This document shows, one piece after another, positions 19,637-29,187 of a stretch of DNA of 64,000 nucleotides. The position numbers and the translations under genes were made by a program. The stretch is taken from positions 1 to 64,000 of the forward strand of contig CAILTK010000035.1 of the NCBI GenBank assembly GCA_903837135.1, written 5' to 3'. The first letter of the stretch is position 1; each line of letters opens with the position of its first letter. Origin of the DNA: an uncultured Caulobacterales bacterium. GTDB lineage: Bacteria > Pseudomonadota > Alphaproteobacteria > Caulobacterales > Caulobacteraceae. The notes beneath the pieces were generated by a model. The model was not told where the DNA came from. It ran no database searches and saw only the letters and a list, made by a program, of their open reading frames with translations.

Positions 19637-22600
19637 CCGCCTGCTGCAGGTCTGTTTCGACCATCGCCGCACCTTCATGGCTCTGGCGGGCCTGCTGGCG
19701 GTGATCGGCTACTTCAGCTGGACCAAGCTGGCGATCGAGGCCTATCCGGAGCTGTCGCCCGTCACGGTGCAGGTGACCACCCAGCTGCCCGGGCTGGCCG
19801 CGGAAGAGATCGAACAGCAGGTCACCGTCCCGCTCGAACGCGCGCTGGGCGCCACGCCGGGTCTGGTCTCGATGCGGTCCAGCAGCACCTTCGGCCTGTC
19901 GCTGATCACGCTGGTGTTTCGCGACGGCGCCGAGGACTATTGGGAGCGTCAACGGGTTTCCGAGCGGATCGCGCAGGTGACGCTGCCGACCGGCGTCACG
20001 CCTACCCTGGACCCGCAGTCGGGTCCGTCGGGCGAGATCTACCGCTACACCCTGGAGTCCGAGACCCGGAACCTGATGCAGCTGTCGGAAATCCAGCGCT
20101 GGACGGTCATCCCGGCGCTGAACCAGGTCCCGGGCGTGGCCAACGTCGACAACTTCGGCGGCTATACCAAGGAGTTCCAGCTCGAGCTCGATCCGGACCA
20201 GCTTACCCGCTACGGGGTGGCGGTGGGCGACATCGTGGGCGCCATCAACGCCAATACCGCCATCGCCGGCGGCGGGCGCGTCTCGCGCGGCGAGCAGTCC
20301 TACATCGTGCGCGGGGTGGGACGGGTCCTGACGCTGAAGGATATCGGCGGGATCGTCGTCGCCCAGCACGGGGGCGTCCCCATCCTCGTGCGCGACCTTG
20401 GGCGCATGAAGATCGGCCACCAGGTGCGCGAAGGCGTCGTCGGCAAGGACAACAACCCCGACTCGATCGAAGGCATCGTCGACCTCCTGAAGTACGAGAA
20501 CCCGTCGAAGGTGCTGGAGCGCGTCCATGCCCGGGTCGACGCCCTGAACCGGCAGCTCGCGCCTCAGGGCGTGAGGATCGTCCCCTACATCGACCGGGAC
20601 AACCTGGTGCACGCCACCGTCGAGAATGTCGCGCGCACCATCGTCGAGGGGGTGATCCTGGTCTGCGTCATCCTGGTGCTGTTCCTCGGCAGCGCCCGCG
20701 TGGCGCTGATCGTCGCGGCGACCATACCCGTGGCCCTGGCGACGGTGTTCATCCTGATGAACCTGTTCCACATGCCGGCCAATCTGTTCTCGCTGGGCGC
20801 CATCGACTTCGGGGTGATCGTCGACGGCTCGATCGTGGTGACCGAGGCGTTGCTGCGGCTGCGCGAGCGACTGCCGGGCGACAGGATGCCCGACGATCTC
20901 GCCGTCAGCACGGCGGCGCAGGTGGCGCGGCCGATCTTCTTCGCCACCCTGATCATCATCACCGCCTATTTTCCGCTGCTCGCCTTCCAGAACGCGGAGG
21001 GCAAGCTGTTCCGGCCGATGGCCTATACGGTCGGCTTCGCCCTGTTGGGGGCCTTGCTCTACGCGCTGATGCTCGGGCCTGGCCTGACCTACATCGCGCT
21101 CAAGAACCCGATCGCCGTGCGGCCGGTGCGCTTCATCGAGTCTCTGCGCGTCGCCTATCGCAAGGCCTTGGCGCGATTGCTGACCCGGCTGCCGGCGGCC
21201 TATGTCACCGCCGCCGCGGCGCTCGTGGCCGTCGTCCTCCTCGGCGCCAGCGTGGGCCGCGAGTTCCTGCCGGATCTCGACGAGGGAGCCCTGTGGATGC
21301 AGGTGCAGATGCCGACCGGCCTGTCGCTCGACAAGGCCAGCGAGATGGCCAGCGAACTGCGCCGGACCGTCAAATCGTTTCCGGAGGTCGCCTATATCGT
21401 CACCCAGACCGGACGGAACGACACGGGGTCCGACCCGTGGACGCCCTCGCACATCGAATCCGGAGTCGGCCTGAAGCCCTACGGCAGCTGGCCGGACCAT
21501 GAGTCCAAGGCCGAGTTCGTGCGCCGGCTCAGCGATCGTCTGGCCAGGATTCCCGGCATGCAGGTCGGCGTCAGCCAGCCCATCGTCGACGGTGTGAACG
21601 ACATGGTCGGCGGCGCGCACAGCCCGCTGGTGCTGAGGATCTATGGCGCCGACTTCAAGGAGTTGCGGCGCGTCGGCGACGAGATCGTCGACATCCTGCG
21701 CCGGACGCCCGGCACCGGGGAGGCCTCGATCTTCCAGGAGCCGCCGATTCCGCAGATCGTCATCGAGGCCGATCGCGAGGCTGCGGCGCGCTACGCAATC
21801 AACGTCGGCGACATCATGAGCCTGGTGCAGAACGCCGTCGGCGGCGCGCCCATCACCCAGGTCTACACCGCCGACCAGATCCACAACGTCACCGTTCGCC
21901 TGCCCGCCGACGTGGTCTCCAGTCCGCAGAAGCTCGGCGCCCTGGTGCTCACCGCGCCCGGCGGGGCGCAGATTCCGCTGAGCCTGGTGGCGCATATCCG
22001 GCTGCAGACCGGCGAGAGCACGATCTCGCACGAGCTCGGCGAGCGCCAGCTCACCATCCGCATCGACAACCGCGGACGCGCCCTGTCGCAGTACCTGGCG
22101 GACGCGCAGAGGCGGATCGATACCCAGGTCCATTTCGACCGCGGCGCGTACCGCCTGGAATGGGCCGGCCAGTTCGAGAACGAGCAGCGGGCGCAGTCGC
22201 GTCTGGTCGTGGTGATGGGACTGGTGCTGCTGGTGATGGCGGTGTTGCTGTTCTTCCAGTTCGGGACCCTGCGCCACGCCCTGCTGATCCTCGGCGTGGT
22301 GCCGCTGGCGGCGCTGGGCGGGCTGATCGCCCTTCACCTGCGCGGGGAAACCCTGAACATCGCCACCGCGGTCGGTTTCATCGCCCTGTTCGGCGTGGCG
22401 GTGCAGAACGGCATCATCATGGTGTCCAACATCCGCCGGGTGCGTGACCGCCATCCGAGCCTGCAGGAGGCGGTGGTCGCCGGCGCGGCCGAGCGGTTCC
22501 GTCCCGTGCTGCTCACCGCCACGGTGGCCTCGGTCGGGATGCTGCCGGCGGCCCTGGCGACCGGGGTCGGCACGGACGTGCAGCGCGGCCTCGCCACGGT

Positions 22601-22727
22601 CGTGGTCGGCGGCCTGGCCATCGCCACCTTGCTGACCCTGTTCATCCTGCCGGCCTTCTACTTCGCCCTCGAAACCTATTTCGAGGCGCGCGCGGAAGAT
22701 GAGCCCGAAGCGGAGCACGAGCATTGA
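19629..22727 (+). CDS. Heavy-metal RND efflux pump (CzcA/CnrA-type)
   Basis: A 1032-residue proton-driven inner-membrane pump with the twelve-helix RND plan and two large periplasmic loops. It matches heavy-metal RND pumps (AYPELSPVTVQVTTQLPGLAAEEIEQQVTVPLE at the N-terminus). Helix 4 carries D-F-G-V-I-V-D-G-S-I-V-V-T-E, the Asp/Asp/Glu relay typical of pumps for divalent ions (Co, Ni, Zn, Cd), not the A-I-A-I-G pattern of the copper pump CusA. The ATG at 19629 overlaps the adaptor stop; an in-frame GTG at 19617 is less likely. With the nickel/cobalt-like sensor, Ni/Co export is the best guess. Confidence 0.92.
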   Translation: MINRLLQVCFDHRRTFMALAGLLAVIGYFSWTKLAIEAYPELSPVTVQVTTQLPGLAAEEIEQQVTVPLERALGATPGLVSMRSSSTFGLSLITLVFRDGAEDYWERQRVSERIAQVTLPTGVTPTLDPQSGPSGEIYRYTLESETRNLMQLSEIQRWTVIPALNQVPGVANVDNFGGYTKEFQLELDPDQLTRYGVAVGDIVGAINANTAIAGGGRVSRGEQSYIVRGVGRVLTLKDIGGIVVAQHGGVPILVRDLGRMKIGHQVREGVVGKDNNPDSIEGIVDLLKYENPSKVLERVHARVDALNRQLAPQGVRIVPYIDRDNLVHATVENVARTIVEGVILVCVILVLFLGSARVALIVAATIPVALATVFILMNLFHMPANLFSLGAIDFGVIVDGSIVVTEALLRLRERLPGDRMPDDLAVSTAAQVARPIFFATLIIITAYFPLLAFQNAEGKLFRPMAYTVGFALLGALLYALMLGPGLTYIALKNPIAVRPVRFIESLRVAYRKALARLLTRLPAAYVTAAAALVAVVLLGASVGREFLPDLDEGALWMQVQMPTGLSLDKASEMASELRRTVKSFPEVAYIVTQTGRNDTGSDPWTPSHIESGVGLKPYGSWPDHESKAEFVRRLSDRLARIPGMQVGVSQPIVDGVNDMVGGAHSPLVLRIYGADFKELRRVGDEIVDILRRTPGTGEASIFQEPPIPQIVIEADREAAARYAINVGDIMSLVQNAVGGAPITQVYTADQIHNVTVRLPADVVSSPQKLGALVLTAPGGAQIPLSLVAHIRLQTGESTISHELGERQLTIRIDNRGRALSQYLADAQRRIDTQVHFDRGAYRLEWAGQFENEQRAQSRLVVVMGLVLLVMAVLLFFQFGTLRHALLILGVVPLAALGGLIALHLRGETLNIATAVGFIALFGVAVQNGIIMVSNIRRVRDRHPSLQEAVVAGAAERFRPVLLTATVASVGMLPAALATGVGTDVQRGLATVVVGGLAIATLLTLFILPAFYFALETYFEARAEDEPEAEHEH

Positions 22728-24211
22728 GCCCCCCCGTCAAAGCTTCAGGGCCGCGGGCGGCGGCGCTCGCCGCGCTTGTCGCGCTGACCGCTTGCGCGGC
22801 CGGACCGGACTATTATCGGCCGGCCCTGTCCGCCTCGGCGGGCCTGGGCCCCGCCGCCGACCAGACCCGGCCGGAGGCGCCTCGGCCTGCGCCGGAGATG
22901 GACGTTTCCGCCGACTGGTGGAGCGTCTTCCACTCGCCCGATCTCGACGCCCTGGTCGCCGAGGCGCTCAGGAACAATCCCACGATCGCCGCCGCAAGGT
23001 CGGCCCTGCGGGCGGCCCGCGAGCAGGTGCGGGCCCAGCGCGGCGCTTATTTCCCGAGCATCGGCGCCAGTCTGCAGCCCAGCCGGGCAAGGTTCGCCCC
23101 GGTGCTGGCGAGTCCGCTTCAGTCCGGATCGGATCTGTACACCCTGGATACCGCCCAGGTGACCGTGTCGTATGCGCCCGACCTGTTCGGCGCCAACCGG
23201 CGCGCCGTGGAATCGCTGGTCGCGCAGGAAGACCAGCAGAGGTTCGAGCTGGAGGCCGCCCGGCTGACCCTCGCCTCGAACGTGGTCCAGGCGGCGATCC
23301 AGGATGCGCTGCTGCGCGCGCAGATCGAGACCTCGAGGGCCGTCGTCGCCGACCAGCGTCAGACCCTGGCCTCCTTCGAGCGGCAGTATGAGCTCGGGCA
23401 GGCGTCGAGGGCCGACCTCGCCGCGCAGCAAGCGCTGCTGGCGCAGAGCGAAGCGACCCTGCCGCCGCTGGAGAAACAGTTCCGGATTAACCGGGACCTG
23501 CTGGCCGCGCTGGTCGGGCGCACGCCGGCCGAGCCGGTCGCGACCCACTTCGACTTCGCGACCTTGACCCTGCCGGAGCGCTTGCCGCTGAGCCTGCCGG
23601 CGCAGATCGTCGAACACCGTCCCGACGTCCGGATGGCCGAGGCGCAGCTGCGCGCGGCGAGCGCGCAGATCGGCGTGGCCGCCGCCGCGCGATGGCCCAA
23701 CCTCGACCTCACCGCCGCGGCCGGCAGCGCGGCGCTCAGCGTCGCCCCCGCCTTCGGCGGCGCCAACAGCTTCTGGAGTCTGGCCGCGACCCTGACCCAG
23801 CCGGTGTTCGACGGCGGCGTCCTGCGCCATCGCGAGCGGGCCGCCCGCGCGATCTATGATCAGGCCGCCGCACAGTACCAGGGCGCGGTGGTCGGCGCCT
23901 TCCAGAACACCGCCGACGTGCTGCACGCCCTGGCGACCGACGCGGAGGCGGAGCGCGCGGCGCAGGCCTCCGAAATCGCCTCCCGCCGAAGCCTGGAGAT
24001 CGCCCGTCGGCAACTCGGCCTCGGCGACATCAGCCGGCTTGCGCTGCTGACGGCGGAGCAGAACGAGGCGCAGGCGAAATCGGCCCTGCTGCAGGCGCGG
24101 GCGAACCGCTACGATGATGTGGTCGCCCTGTTCCAGGCCCTGGGCGGCGGCTGGTGGAACCGTCAGCCGACCTCGGCCGCAGCGAAGACCGAAGCAGGGG
24201 AGGGAGCATGA
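22724..24211 (+). CDS. NodT-family outer-membrane efflux lipoprotein
   Basis: A 495-residue TolC-like channel that completes the tripartite pump. The N-terminus has a lipobox L-T-A-C-A-A-G-P-D-Y-Y-R-P, typical of the NodT family. Two related helical halves follow (W-W-S-V-F-H-S-P-D-L-D-A-L-V in the first; L-P-A-Q-I-V-E-H-R-P-D-V-R-M-A-E in the second). The only start that fits is a TTG at 22724 that overlaps the pump stop (TTGA), so translation is probably coupled. The last four bases overlap the Rieske gene (ATGA). Confidence 0.9.
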   Translation: MSPPVKASGPRAAALAALVALTACAAGPDYYRPALSASAGLGPAADQTRPEAPRPAPEMDVSADWWSVFHSPDLDALVAEALRNNPTIAAARSALRAAREQVRAQRGAYFPSIGASLQPSRARFAPVLASPLQSGSDLYTLDTAQVTVSYAPDLFGANRRAVESLVAQEDQQRFELEAARLTLASNVVQAAIQDALLRAQIETSRAVVADQRQTLASFERQYELGQASRADLAAQQALLAQSEATLPPLEKQFRINRDLLAALVGRTPAEPVATHFDFATLTLPERLPLSLPAQIVEHRPDVRMAEAQLRAASAQIGVAAAARWPNLDLTAAAGSAALSVAPAFGGANSFWSLAATLTQPVFDGGVLRHRERAARAIYDQAAAQYQGAVVGAFQNTADVLHALATDAEAERAAQASEIASRRSLEIARRQLGLGDISRLALLTAEQNEAQAKSALLQARANRYDDVVALFQALGGGWWNRQPTSAAAKTEAGEGA

Positions 24212-25206
24212 CGGCGTCCGCCACGACAGCCCCGATCGACGTCTATCGCGATCCGGCCGTGTACGACCGCGAACGCGTCGTGATCTTCGCCAGGACCTGG
24301 CAGTTCCTCGGGCTCGAGGCGGACCTGGTCCGGCCTGGCGACTATCTGGCGGAGACCCTCGCGGGCTACCCCATCGTCGTCGTGCGCGACGAGGAGGACG
24401 TTCTGCGCGGTTATCACAATGTCTGCCGCCACCGCGCCGGGCCCCTGGTCGGCGAGGCCCGGGGACGCTGTGACCGCGAGTTCGTCTGCCGCTTTCACGA
24501 ATGGCGGTACGGCTTCGACGGGAGGCTCAGGGAGGCCACGGGGTTTGGGGCGGGCGAGGGCCTGATCGTGGCGGACTTCGGTCTGTTGCCGGTGCGGGTG
24601 GAGGCCTGGCGGGGCTTCATCTTCGTCAACCTCGACGTATCGGCGGCGCCCTTCAGCGAACAGCTCCGGCCGCTGGACGAGCGGCTCGGACACCAGCCGC
24701 GACGCTCGGCCAAGGTGCGCGATCGCCATCCGGTCGCCTGCAACTGGAAGGTGTTCGTGGAGAACTATCTCGACGGATATCACAAGGAGGGCGTCCACCC
24801 GGCGCTCGCGGTCGAGGCCGGCTCCAAGCGCTACGACATCCAGATGGCCGGCGAGACCGCCCTCTACGAGGTGCGCGGCAGCTCCGGGCCGGCCGAGAGC
24901 CTATGGGCCTGGATCTGGCCGAACACCGGACTGTCGGTCTATCGCGGGGTATTGATGCTCGAGCATATGCGGCCGGTCGGCCCGGACAAAACCCAGATCG
25001 AGCACGTCTTCCTGCACGAGCCCGAAGACCCCCGGGTGGAGGCCGCCATCCTCAACGCCGAACGGATCACCGAGGAGGACGCCTGGCTCAGCGAGCGCGT
25101 GCAGGGCAATCTGGACGCCGGGGTCTATCGGCAGGGAATCCTGTCCCAGGCCCACGAAGGGGCCGTGGTCTGGTTCCAGGCCGAGGTGGTGAAGGCCCTG
25201 GGCTGA
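24208..25206 (+). CDS. Rieske non-haem iron oxygenase, alpha subunit
   Basis: A 332-residue aromatic-ring-hydroxylating type oxygenase. The Rieske [2Fe-2S] ligands are Cys73, His75, Cys94 and His97. The catalytic domain shows the mononuclear-iron motif in N-Y-L-D-G-Y-H-K-E-G-V-H (His192 and His197, with Asp189 as bridge). It would need a separate reductase, and none lies nearby. The ATG at 24208 overlaps the efflux-channel stop (ATGA), so it is translated with the metal pump genes, which is unusual. The substrate is unknown; the downstream CoA ligase hints at an aromatic compound, but a 150-base gap separates them. Confidence 0.88.
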   Translation: MTASATTAPIDVYRDPAVYDRERVVIFARTWQFLGLEADLVRPGDYLAETLAGYPIVVVRDEEDVLRGYHNVCRHRAGPLVGEARGRCDREFVCRFHEWRYGFDGRLREATGFGAGEGLIVADFGLLPVRVEAWRGFIFVNLDVSAAPFSEQLRPLDERLGHQPRRSAKVRDRHPVACNWKVFVENYLDGYHKEGVHPALAVEAGSKRYDIQMAGETALYEVRGSSGPAESLWAWIWPNTGLSVYRGVLMLEHMRPVGPDKTQIEHVFLHEPEDPRVEAAILNAERITEEDAWLSERVQGNLDAGVYRQGILSQAHEGAVVWFQAEVVKALG

Positions 25207-25358
25207 CACGGGGGGCCGCGACGGGCTGAGGATGGACCGGGCCGGTTGGAGGGCCGTGGCCCATTCCCGTCGGCTGCGGTTGACGCCACGGCGCCGTTGC
25301 GGGACCGGGACGGGAGGCGCAATCTCCAGTCAACGACAGAAACGATGGGAGGATCGCC

Positions 25359-27206
25359 ATGGCTCCGGCCGACGATCTGGCGTTCGCGGTGGAGACGCCG
25401 CCGTTCAAGCCCTTGCCGCAGAAGGCGCCCGACGTCTGGGTCGAGCGGCGCGCCGACGGGACCATCCTGATCGGCTCCAACCACCCGTCGGGCGAGGGAC
25501 CGCGTTCGATCGGTCACCTTCTGGCCGAGAAGGCGGCGGCGCATCCCGACCGGCCCTACATCCGCCAGCGCGAGCCGGGCCACGGCCCCTGGCGCGAGGT
25601 CAGCTATGGCGAGGCCAAGCGCGCCGCCGACGGCATCGCTCAATGGCTGCTCGATCGGGGCCTCGGGGCGGATGACGCGGTGATGGTGCTGTCGGCCAAT
25701 TCGATCGAGCACGCCCTGACCATGCTCGGCTGCTATACGGCGGGCGTTCCGGTCGCGCCGATCAGCCCGGCCTATTCGCTGATCTCCGCCGACCACGCCA
25801 AGCTGAAACACTGCTACGCCATGGTCCGGCCGAAGGTGGTGTTCGCCCAGAACGCGGCGATGTTCGCCCGCGCGTTCGAGACCTTGCGCGCGCTCGATCC
25901 CGGCCTGATCTTCGTCAGCGTGGACGGCGGGGACGGCAGCCTGCCCCTGTCGGTGCTGACCGCGACCGCGCCGACGGCGGCGGTCGCCGCCGCCCTGGAC
26001 ACGGTCGATCACGCCACCACCGGCAAATACCTGTTCACCTCGGGCTCGACCGGCATGCCCAAGGCGGTGCCGCAGACCCACGGCATGTTCGCCGGGGTGA
26101 TCGCCGGGCAGGAAGGCCTTCGCGGCGAGGAGGAGGCCGATCCCGACCTCGTGCCTGAGGCGCTCGAGTGGATGCCGTGGAGCCACATCTCGGCGGGCAA
26201 CATCGGCTTCAACAGCGTCTTGTGGTCGGGCGGGATCCTGCACCTCGACGAGGGCAAGCCGATCCCCGGCATGTTCGAGACCACGATCAAGAACCTCTAC
26301 GAAGTCTCGCCGATCGTGTTCGGCTCCGCGCCCGTGGCCTTCGGCATGCTGGCCGAGGCGATGGAGCACGACGAGACCCTGCGCCGCGCCTTCTTCAAGA
26401 ACCTGCGCTACATGGGCTACGGCGGCGCCACCCTTTCGAACGACGTCTACACCCGCATGCAGGCGCTGGCGGTGGCCGAGACCGGGCTGCGCATCCCGCT
26501 CGTCACCATGTACGGCGCGACCGAGACCCAGGGCATCACCGTGGTGCACTGGCCGACCGAGCGGGTGGGCCTGATCGGTCTGCCGCTGCCGGGCATCACC
26601 CTGAAGCTCGTTCCCAACGGGGCCAAGCTCGAGGTGCGGGTCAAGGGACCGACGGTGACGCGCGGCTACCACAACGACGCGGAGAGGTCGGCGGCCGCCT
26701 TCGACGAGGAGGGGTTCTACAAGCTCGGCGACGCGGCCCGGTTCATCGATCCGGAGGATCCGAGCCAGGGCCTGGTGTTCGACGGCCGCGTGACCGAGGA
26801 CTTCAAGCTCGATTCCGGCACCTGGGTGTCGGTCGGCACCCTGCGTCCCGACCTGGTCGCGGCCTGCACGCCCTATGTGTTCGACGCGGTGATCGCCGGT
26901 CAGGACAAGCCGTTTGCGGCGGCGCTGATCTGGCCCGCGCCGGCGACTCTGGCCGGCCTCGGTCCCGACCCCCTGGCCGCCCTTGCCGGGATCCTGAAAG
27001 AGCGGATCGCCGCCTTCAACGCCACGGCCGGCGGCTCGTCGCGTCGGATCGGGCGATTCATTCTCCTGACCGAGCCGCCGTCGATCGACGCCGGCGAGAT
27101 CACCGACAAGGGCTATGTGAACCAGCGCGCCACGCTGGAGCGCCGCCACGCCCTGGTGGACGGCCTGTTCGCCGAACCGCCCGGGCCGGGCGTAGTCCAG
27201 GTGTAG
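25359..27206 (+). CDS. Acyl/aryl-CoA ligase, feruloyl-CoA-synthase-like
   Basis: A 615-residue adenylate-forming enzyme. Motifs are the P-loop YLFTSGSTGMPKAVPQTH, the substrate/AMP segment MYGATETQG and a C-terminal catalytic Lys in GEITDKGYVNQ. The N-terminus (F-K-P-L-P-Q-K-A-P-D-V-W-V-E-R-R-A-D-G) and overall length match the feruloyl-CoA synthase group, which activates hydroxycinnamates for side-chain shortening. The start follows GGGAGG. The neighbours (Rieske oxygenase upstream, GST and a dehydrogenase convergent downstream) fit aromatic catabolism. No enoyl-CoA hydratase/aldolase or vanillin dehydrogenase is in the window, so the exact acid is uncertain. Confidence 0.85.
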   Translation: MAPADDLAFAVETPPFKPLPQKAPDVWVERRADGTILIGSNHPSGEGPRSIGHLLAEKAAAHPDRPYIRQREPGHGPWREVSYGEAKRAADGIAQWLLDRGLGADDAVMVLSANSIEHALTMLGCYTAGVPVAPISPAYSLISADHAKLKHCYAMVRPKVVFAQNAAMFARAFETLRALDPGLIFVSVDGGDGSLPLSVLTATAPTAAVAAALDTVDHATTGKYLFTSGSTGMPKAVPQTHGMFAGVIAGQEGLRGEEEADPDLVPEALEWMPWSHISAGNIGFNSVLWSGGILHLDEGKPIPGMFETTIKNLYEVSPIVFGSAPVAFGMLAEAMEHDETLRRAFFKNLRYMGYGGATLSNDVYTRMQALAVAETGLRIPLVTMYGATETQGITVVHWPTERVGLIGLPLPGITLKLVPNGAKLEVRVKGPTVTRGYHNDAERSAAAFDEEGFYKLGDAARFIDPEDPSQGLVFDGRVTEDFKLDSGTWVSVGTLRPDLVAACTPYVFDAVIAGQDKPFAAALIWPAPATLAGLGPDPLAALAGILKERIAAFNATAGGSSRRIGRFILLTEPPSIDAGEITDKGYVNQRATLERRHALVDGLFAEPPGPGVVQV

Positions 27207-27242
27207 GATCATCCCTCCCCTTCATCGCCGCCGCCTGACGCT

Positions 27243-28169
27243 TCAGGCCCCCGTCACCGCATAGCCCACGCGCGGAAAGTGCAGGTGCAACCGACCCAGG
27301 TCGGGGGTATCGCGGCCGATAGTGACCCGGTTCGCGTCGGCGGACACCAGGGTTCCGGCGATGGGATCGCGCCCGTAGTCGTCGGCGGACACGATCACCG
27401 CATCGCCGACCGAGAAGCCGGACACGTCGTGCGGATCGTGAGCCAGGGCGGCCGCCGGCTCCGCGGCCCCGGCGACGGCGAGCGCTTCCTGGCCGGTGAT
27501 CTCCTCGCGCGTCCCCTGGCCGATTTCGCCCACCCTGGCGCGCCAGGCGCGCACGTGCTCGAGCCCGGCGGTCAGGTGATCGAGCAGGTCGGGGAAGGCG
27601 CCGCCGAGCCACCAGAAATTCATGTGCGCCGCGATGTCGATCAGGCTCGGGCTCTCGCCGGCCAGATAAGGGTAGCCCGTGCTGGCCAAAGCCTGTTCGA
27701 GGAAGCCGGCGTGACCGCGCCACTGGCCGCGCATCGGCCCGGAGACGGCGGCCATGGCGGCGGGATCGAACGGGCGGCCGGACAGCTTCTCGCGGTCGGC
27801 CATGAAGGCCGGGTCGACCCGGTCGCCGAGCCGGCCGAAGATGATGGCGACAGTGGCCTGGAACATCAGCCGGTCGGACCAGAGGTTGACCGGAAACACC
27901 GGGCCGATCACTGCCTTGGGCGAGGGAAGGCGGCGCTCGATTTCCGCCAGGGCCAGCTGGCTGTCGATGTAGACGTCGGCGCCGATCTGCAGCACGGGGG
28001 CCCGGCGATAGCCGCCGGTGAGGGGCGTGAGGTCCGGCTTGGGCAGTATGTTGGGCGTCACGACCGACATCCAGGCCGCCTGCTTCAGACCGAGAAAGGC
28101 GCGCACCTTCTGCGAGAACGGCGAGGCGTCATAATGATGCAGGATGAAGTCGTCGGGTCCGGCCGGCAT
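27243..28169 (-). CDS. Glutathione S-transferase family protein with extra C-terminal domain
   Basis: A 308-residue protein. The N-terminal thioredoxin-like domain has the glutathione-site pattern D-A-S-P-F-S-Q-K-V-R-A-F-L-G near residues 14-27 and a cis-Pro type R-A-P-V-L-Q-I with D-S-Q-L-A-L. The helical GST domain spans about 95-215. About 70 further residues follow (F-S-V-G-D-A-V-I-V-S-A-D-D-Y-G onward) that look like a small beta-barrel (SH3/KOW type). This makes the protein longer than typical GSTs (200-250). It lies on the same strand as the dehydrogenase 69 bases upstream, probably in one operon. A role in aromatic or thioether breakdown is possible but not shown. Confidence 0.8.
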   Translation of the reverse strand: MPAGPDDFILHHYDASPFSQKVRAFLGLKQAAWMSVVTPNILPKPDLTPLTGGYRRAPVLQIGADVYIDSQLALAEIERRLPSPKAVIGPVFPVNLWSDRLMFQATVAIIFGRLGDRVDPAFMADREKLSGRPFDPAAMAAVSGPMRGQWRGHAGFLEQALASTGYPYLAGESPSLIDIAAHMNFWWLGGAFPDLLDHLTAGLEHVRAWRARVGEIGQGTREEITGQEALAVAGAAEPAAALAHDPHDVSGFSVGDAVIVSADDYGRDPIAGTLVSADANRVTIGRDTPDLGRLHLHFPRVGYAVTGA

Positions 28170-28237
28170 GGGTCGCTCCTGGCTATGAAGCGCAAGCCTA
28201 GCCTAGCTGACGTGGCGGCAGTTTCCGTACGGGCGAT

Positions 28238-29116
28238 TTAAATCCTCTGTCCGCTGCGCCGGAAGGCGCCCTCGGCGAGGGCGGACCAGTCCTTGTCCTG
28301 ATCGCCGTGGGCGATGGCCTCGATGAAATGATCGCGCAGCAGGGAGGCGAGGGGCAGGGGCACGTTCTCGGCCTCGCCGGCCGCCAGGGAAAGACGGACG
28401 TCCTTGAGGCCCAGCGGCAGTTTGAACGCGGCCGGCGAGAATTCGGCGCCAGCGATGAGCGCGCTGTAGGTCTTGTAGGCGGGGGCGGCGAACAGGGTCC
28501 CGGTCATCACCGCGAAAAGGTCCGCCGGCGCGACGCCGTAGGCCTTGGCCAGCGCGGCGGCTTCCCCGAGCGTCTCGATCATGCTGGCCAGGGCGAAGTT
28601 GCAGGCGAGCTTCACCACGTTGGCGCGATAGGGCTCGTCGCCGAGCGGCCAGATCGCTTTGGCGAAGCTCTCCAGCAGGGGACGCACGCGCGCCACCGCC
28701 TCGGGCGCGCCCGCGCACAGGACGTTGAGCGCGCCGGCGGCGGCCACGTCGGGCCGGCCCAGCACGGGGGCGGCGACATAGCCTATGCCGCGCTCGCCCA
28801 TGGTCGCCGCCGCGCGCCGGGCGAAGGCGACCGATACGGTGGCGAGGTTCACGAAGATCAGGCCCGCGCGCGCCTGGTCGAGGGCGCCCGAGTTCAGCAC
28901 CACCGCGTCGATCACCTCGTCGCTGGCCAGCATGCAGAACACGACGTCGGCGTCGAAGGCCCCGGCAGGGCGGTCGACCGCCTCGGCCCCCTGGTCCGCC
29001 AGCGTCCGAGCCGCCGCCGCGGAGCGGTTCCAGACCTTCAGGCTGTGCCCGTTGCGCAGCAGGTGCGCGGCGATGCCCGAACCCATGTGGCCGAGGCCGA
29101 CGAAACCGATCTGCAT
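28238..29116 (-). CDS. 3-hydroxyisobutyrate-dehydrogenase family oxidoreductase
   Basis: A 292-residue beta-hydroxyacid dehydrogenase. The Rossmann motif is GFVGLGHMGSGIA at the N-terminus, with W-N-R-S at the end of strand 2, which suggests NADP. The substrate site appears as A-P-V-L-G-R-P-D and the catalytic lysine as N-V-V-K-L-A-C-N-F (about Lys170). The family also holds tartronate-semialdehyde reductases and imine reductases; Pro-Val-Leu-Gly-Arg replaces the usual D-A-P-V-S-G-G, placing it in the glyoxylate/succinic-semialdehyde reductase-like branch, which is only a suggestion. The start follows GGAAAG. Confidence 0.87.
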   Translation of the reverse strand: MQIGFVGLGHMGSGIAAHLLRNGHSLKVWNRSAAAARTLADQGAEAVDRPAGAFDADVVFCMLASDEVIDAVVLNSGALDQARAGLIFVNLATVSVAFARRAAATMGERGIGYVAAPVLGRPDVAAAGALNVLCAGAPEAVARVRPLLESFAKAIWPLGDEPYRANVVKLACNFALASMIETLGEAAALAKAYGVAPADLFAVMTGTLFAAPAYKTYSALIAGAEFSPAAFKLPLGLKDVRLSLAAGEAENVPLPLASLLRDHFIEAIAHGDQDKDWSALAEGAFRRSGQRI

Positions 29117-29187
29117 GGCTTTCCTTTTGCGATGGCGCGTCCGCCCCGACCTCCAGGGGGCGGCCGGGGCGTCGCGCTTACCTCAGA

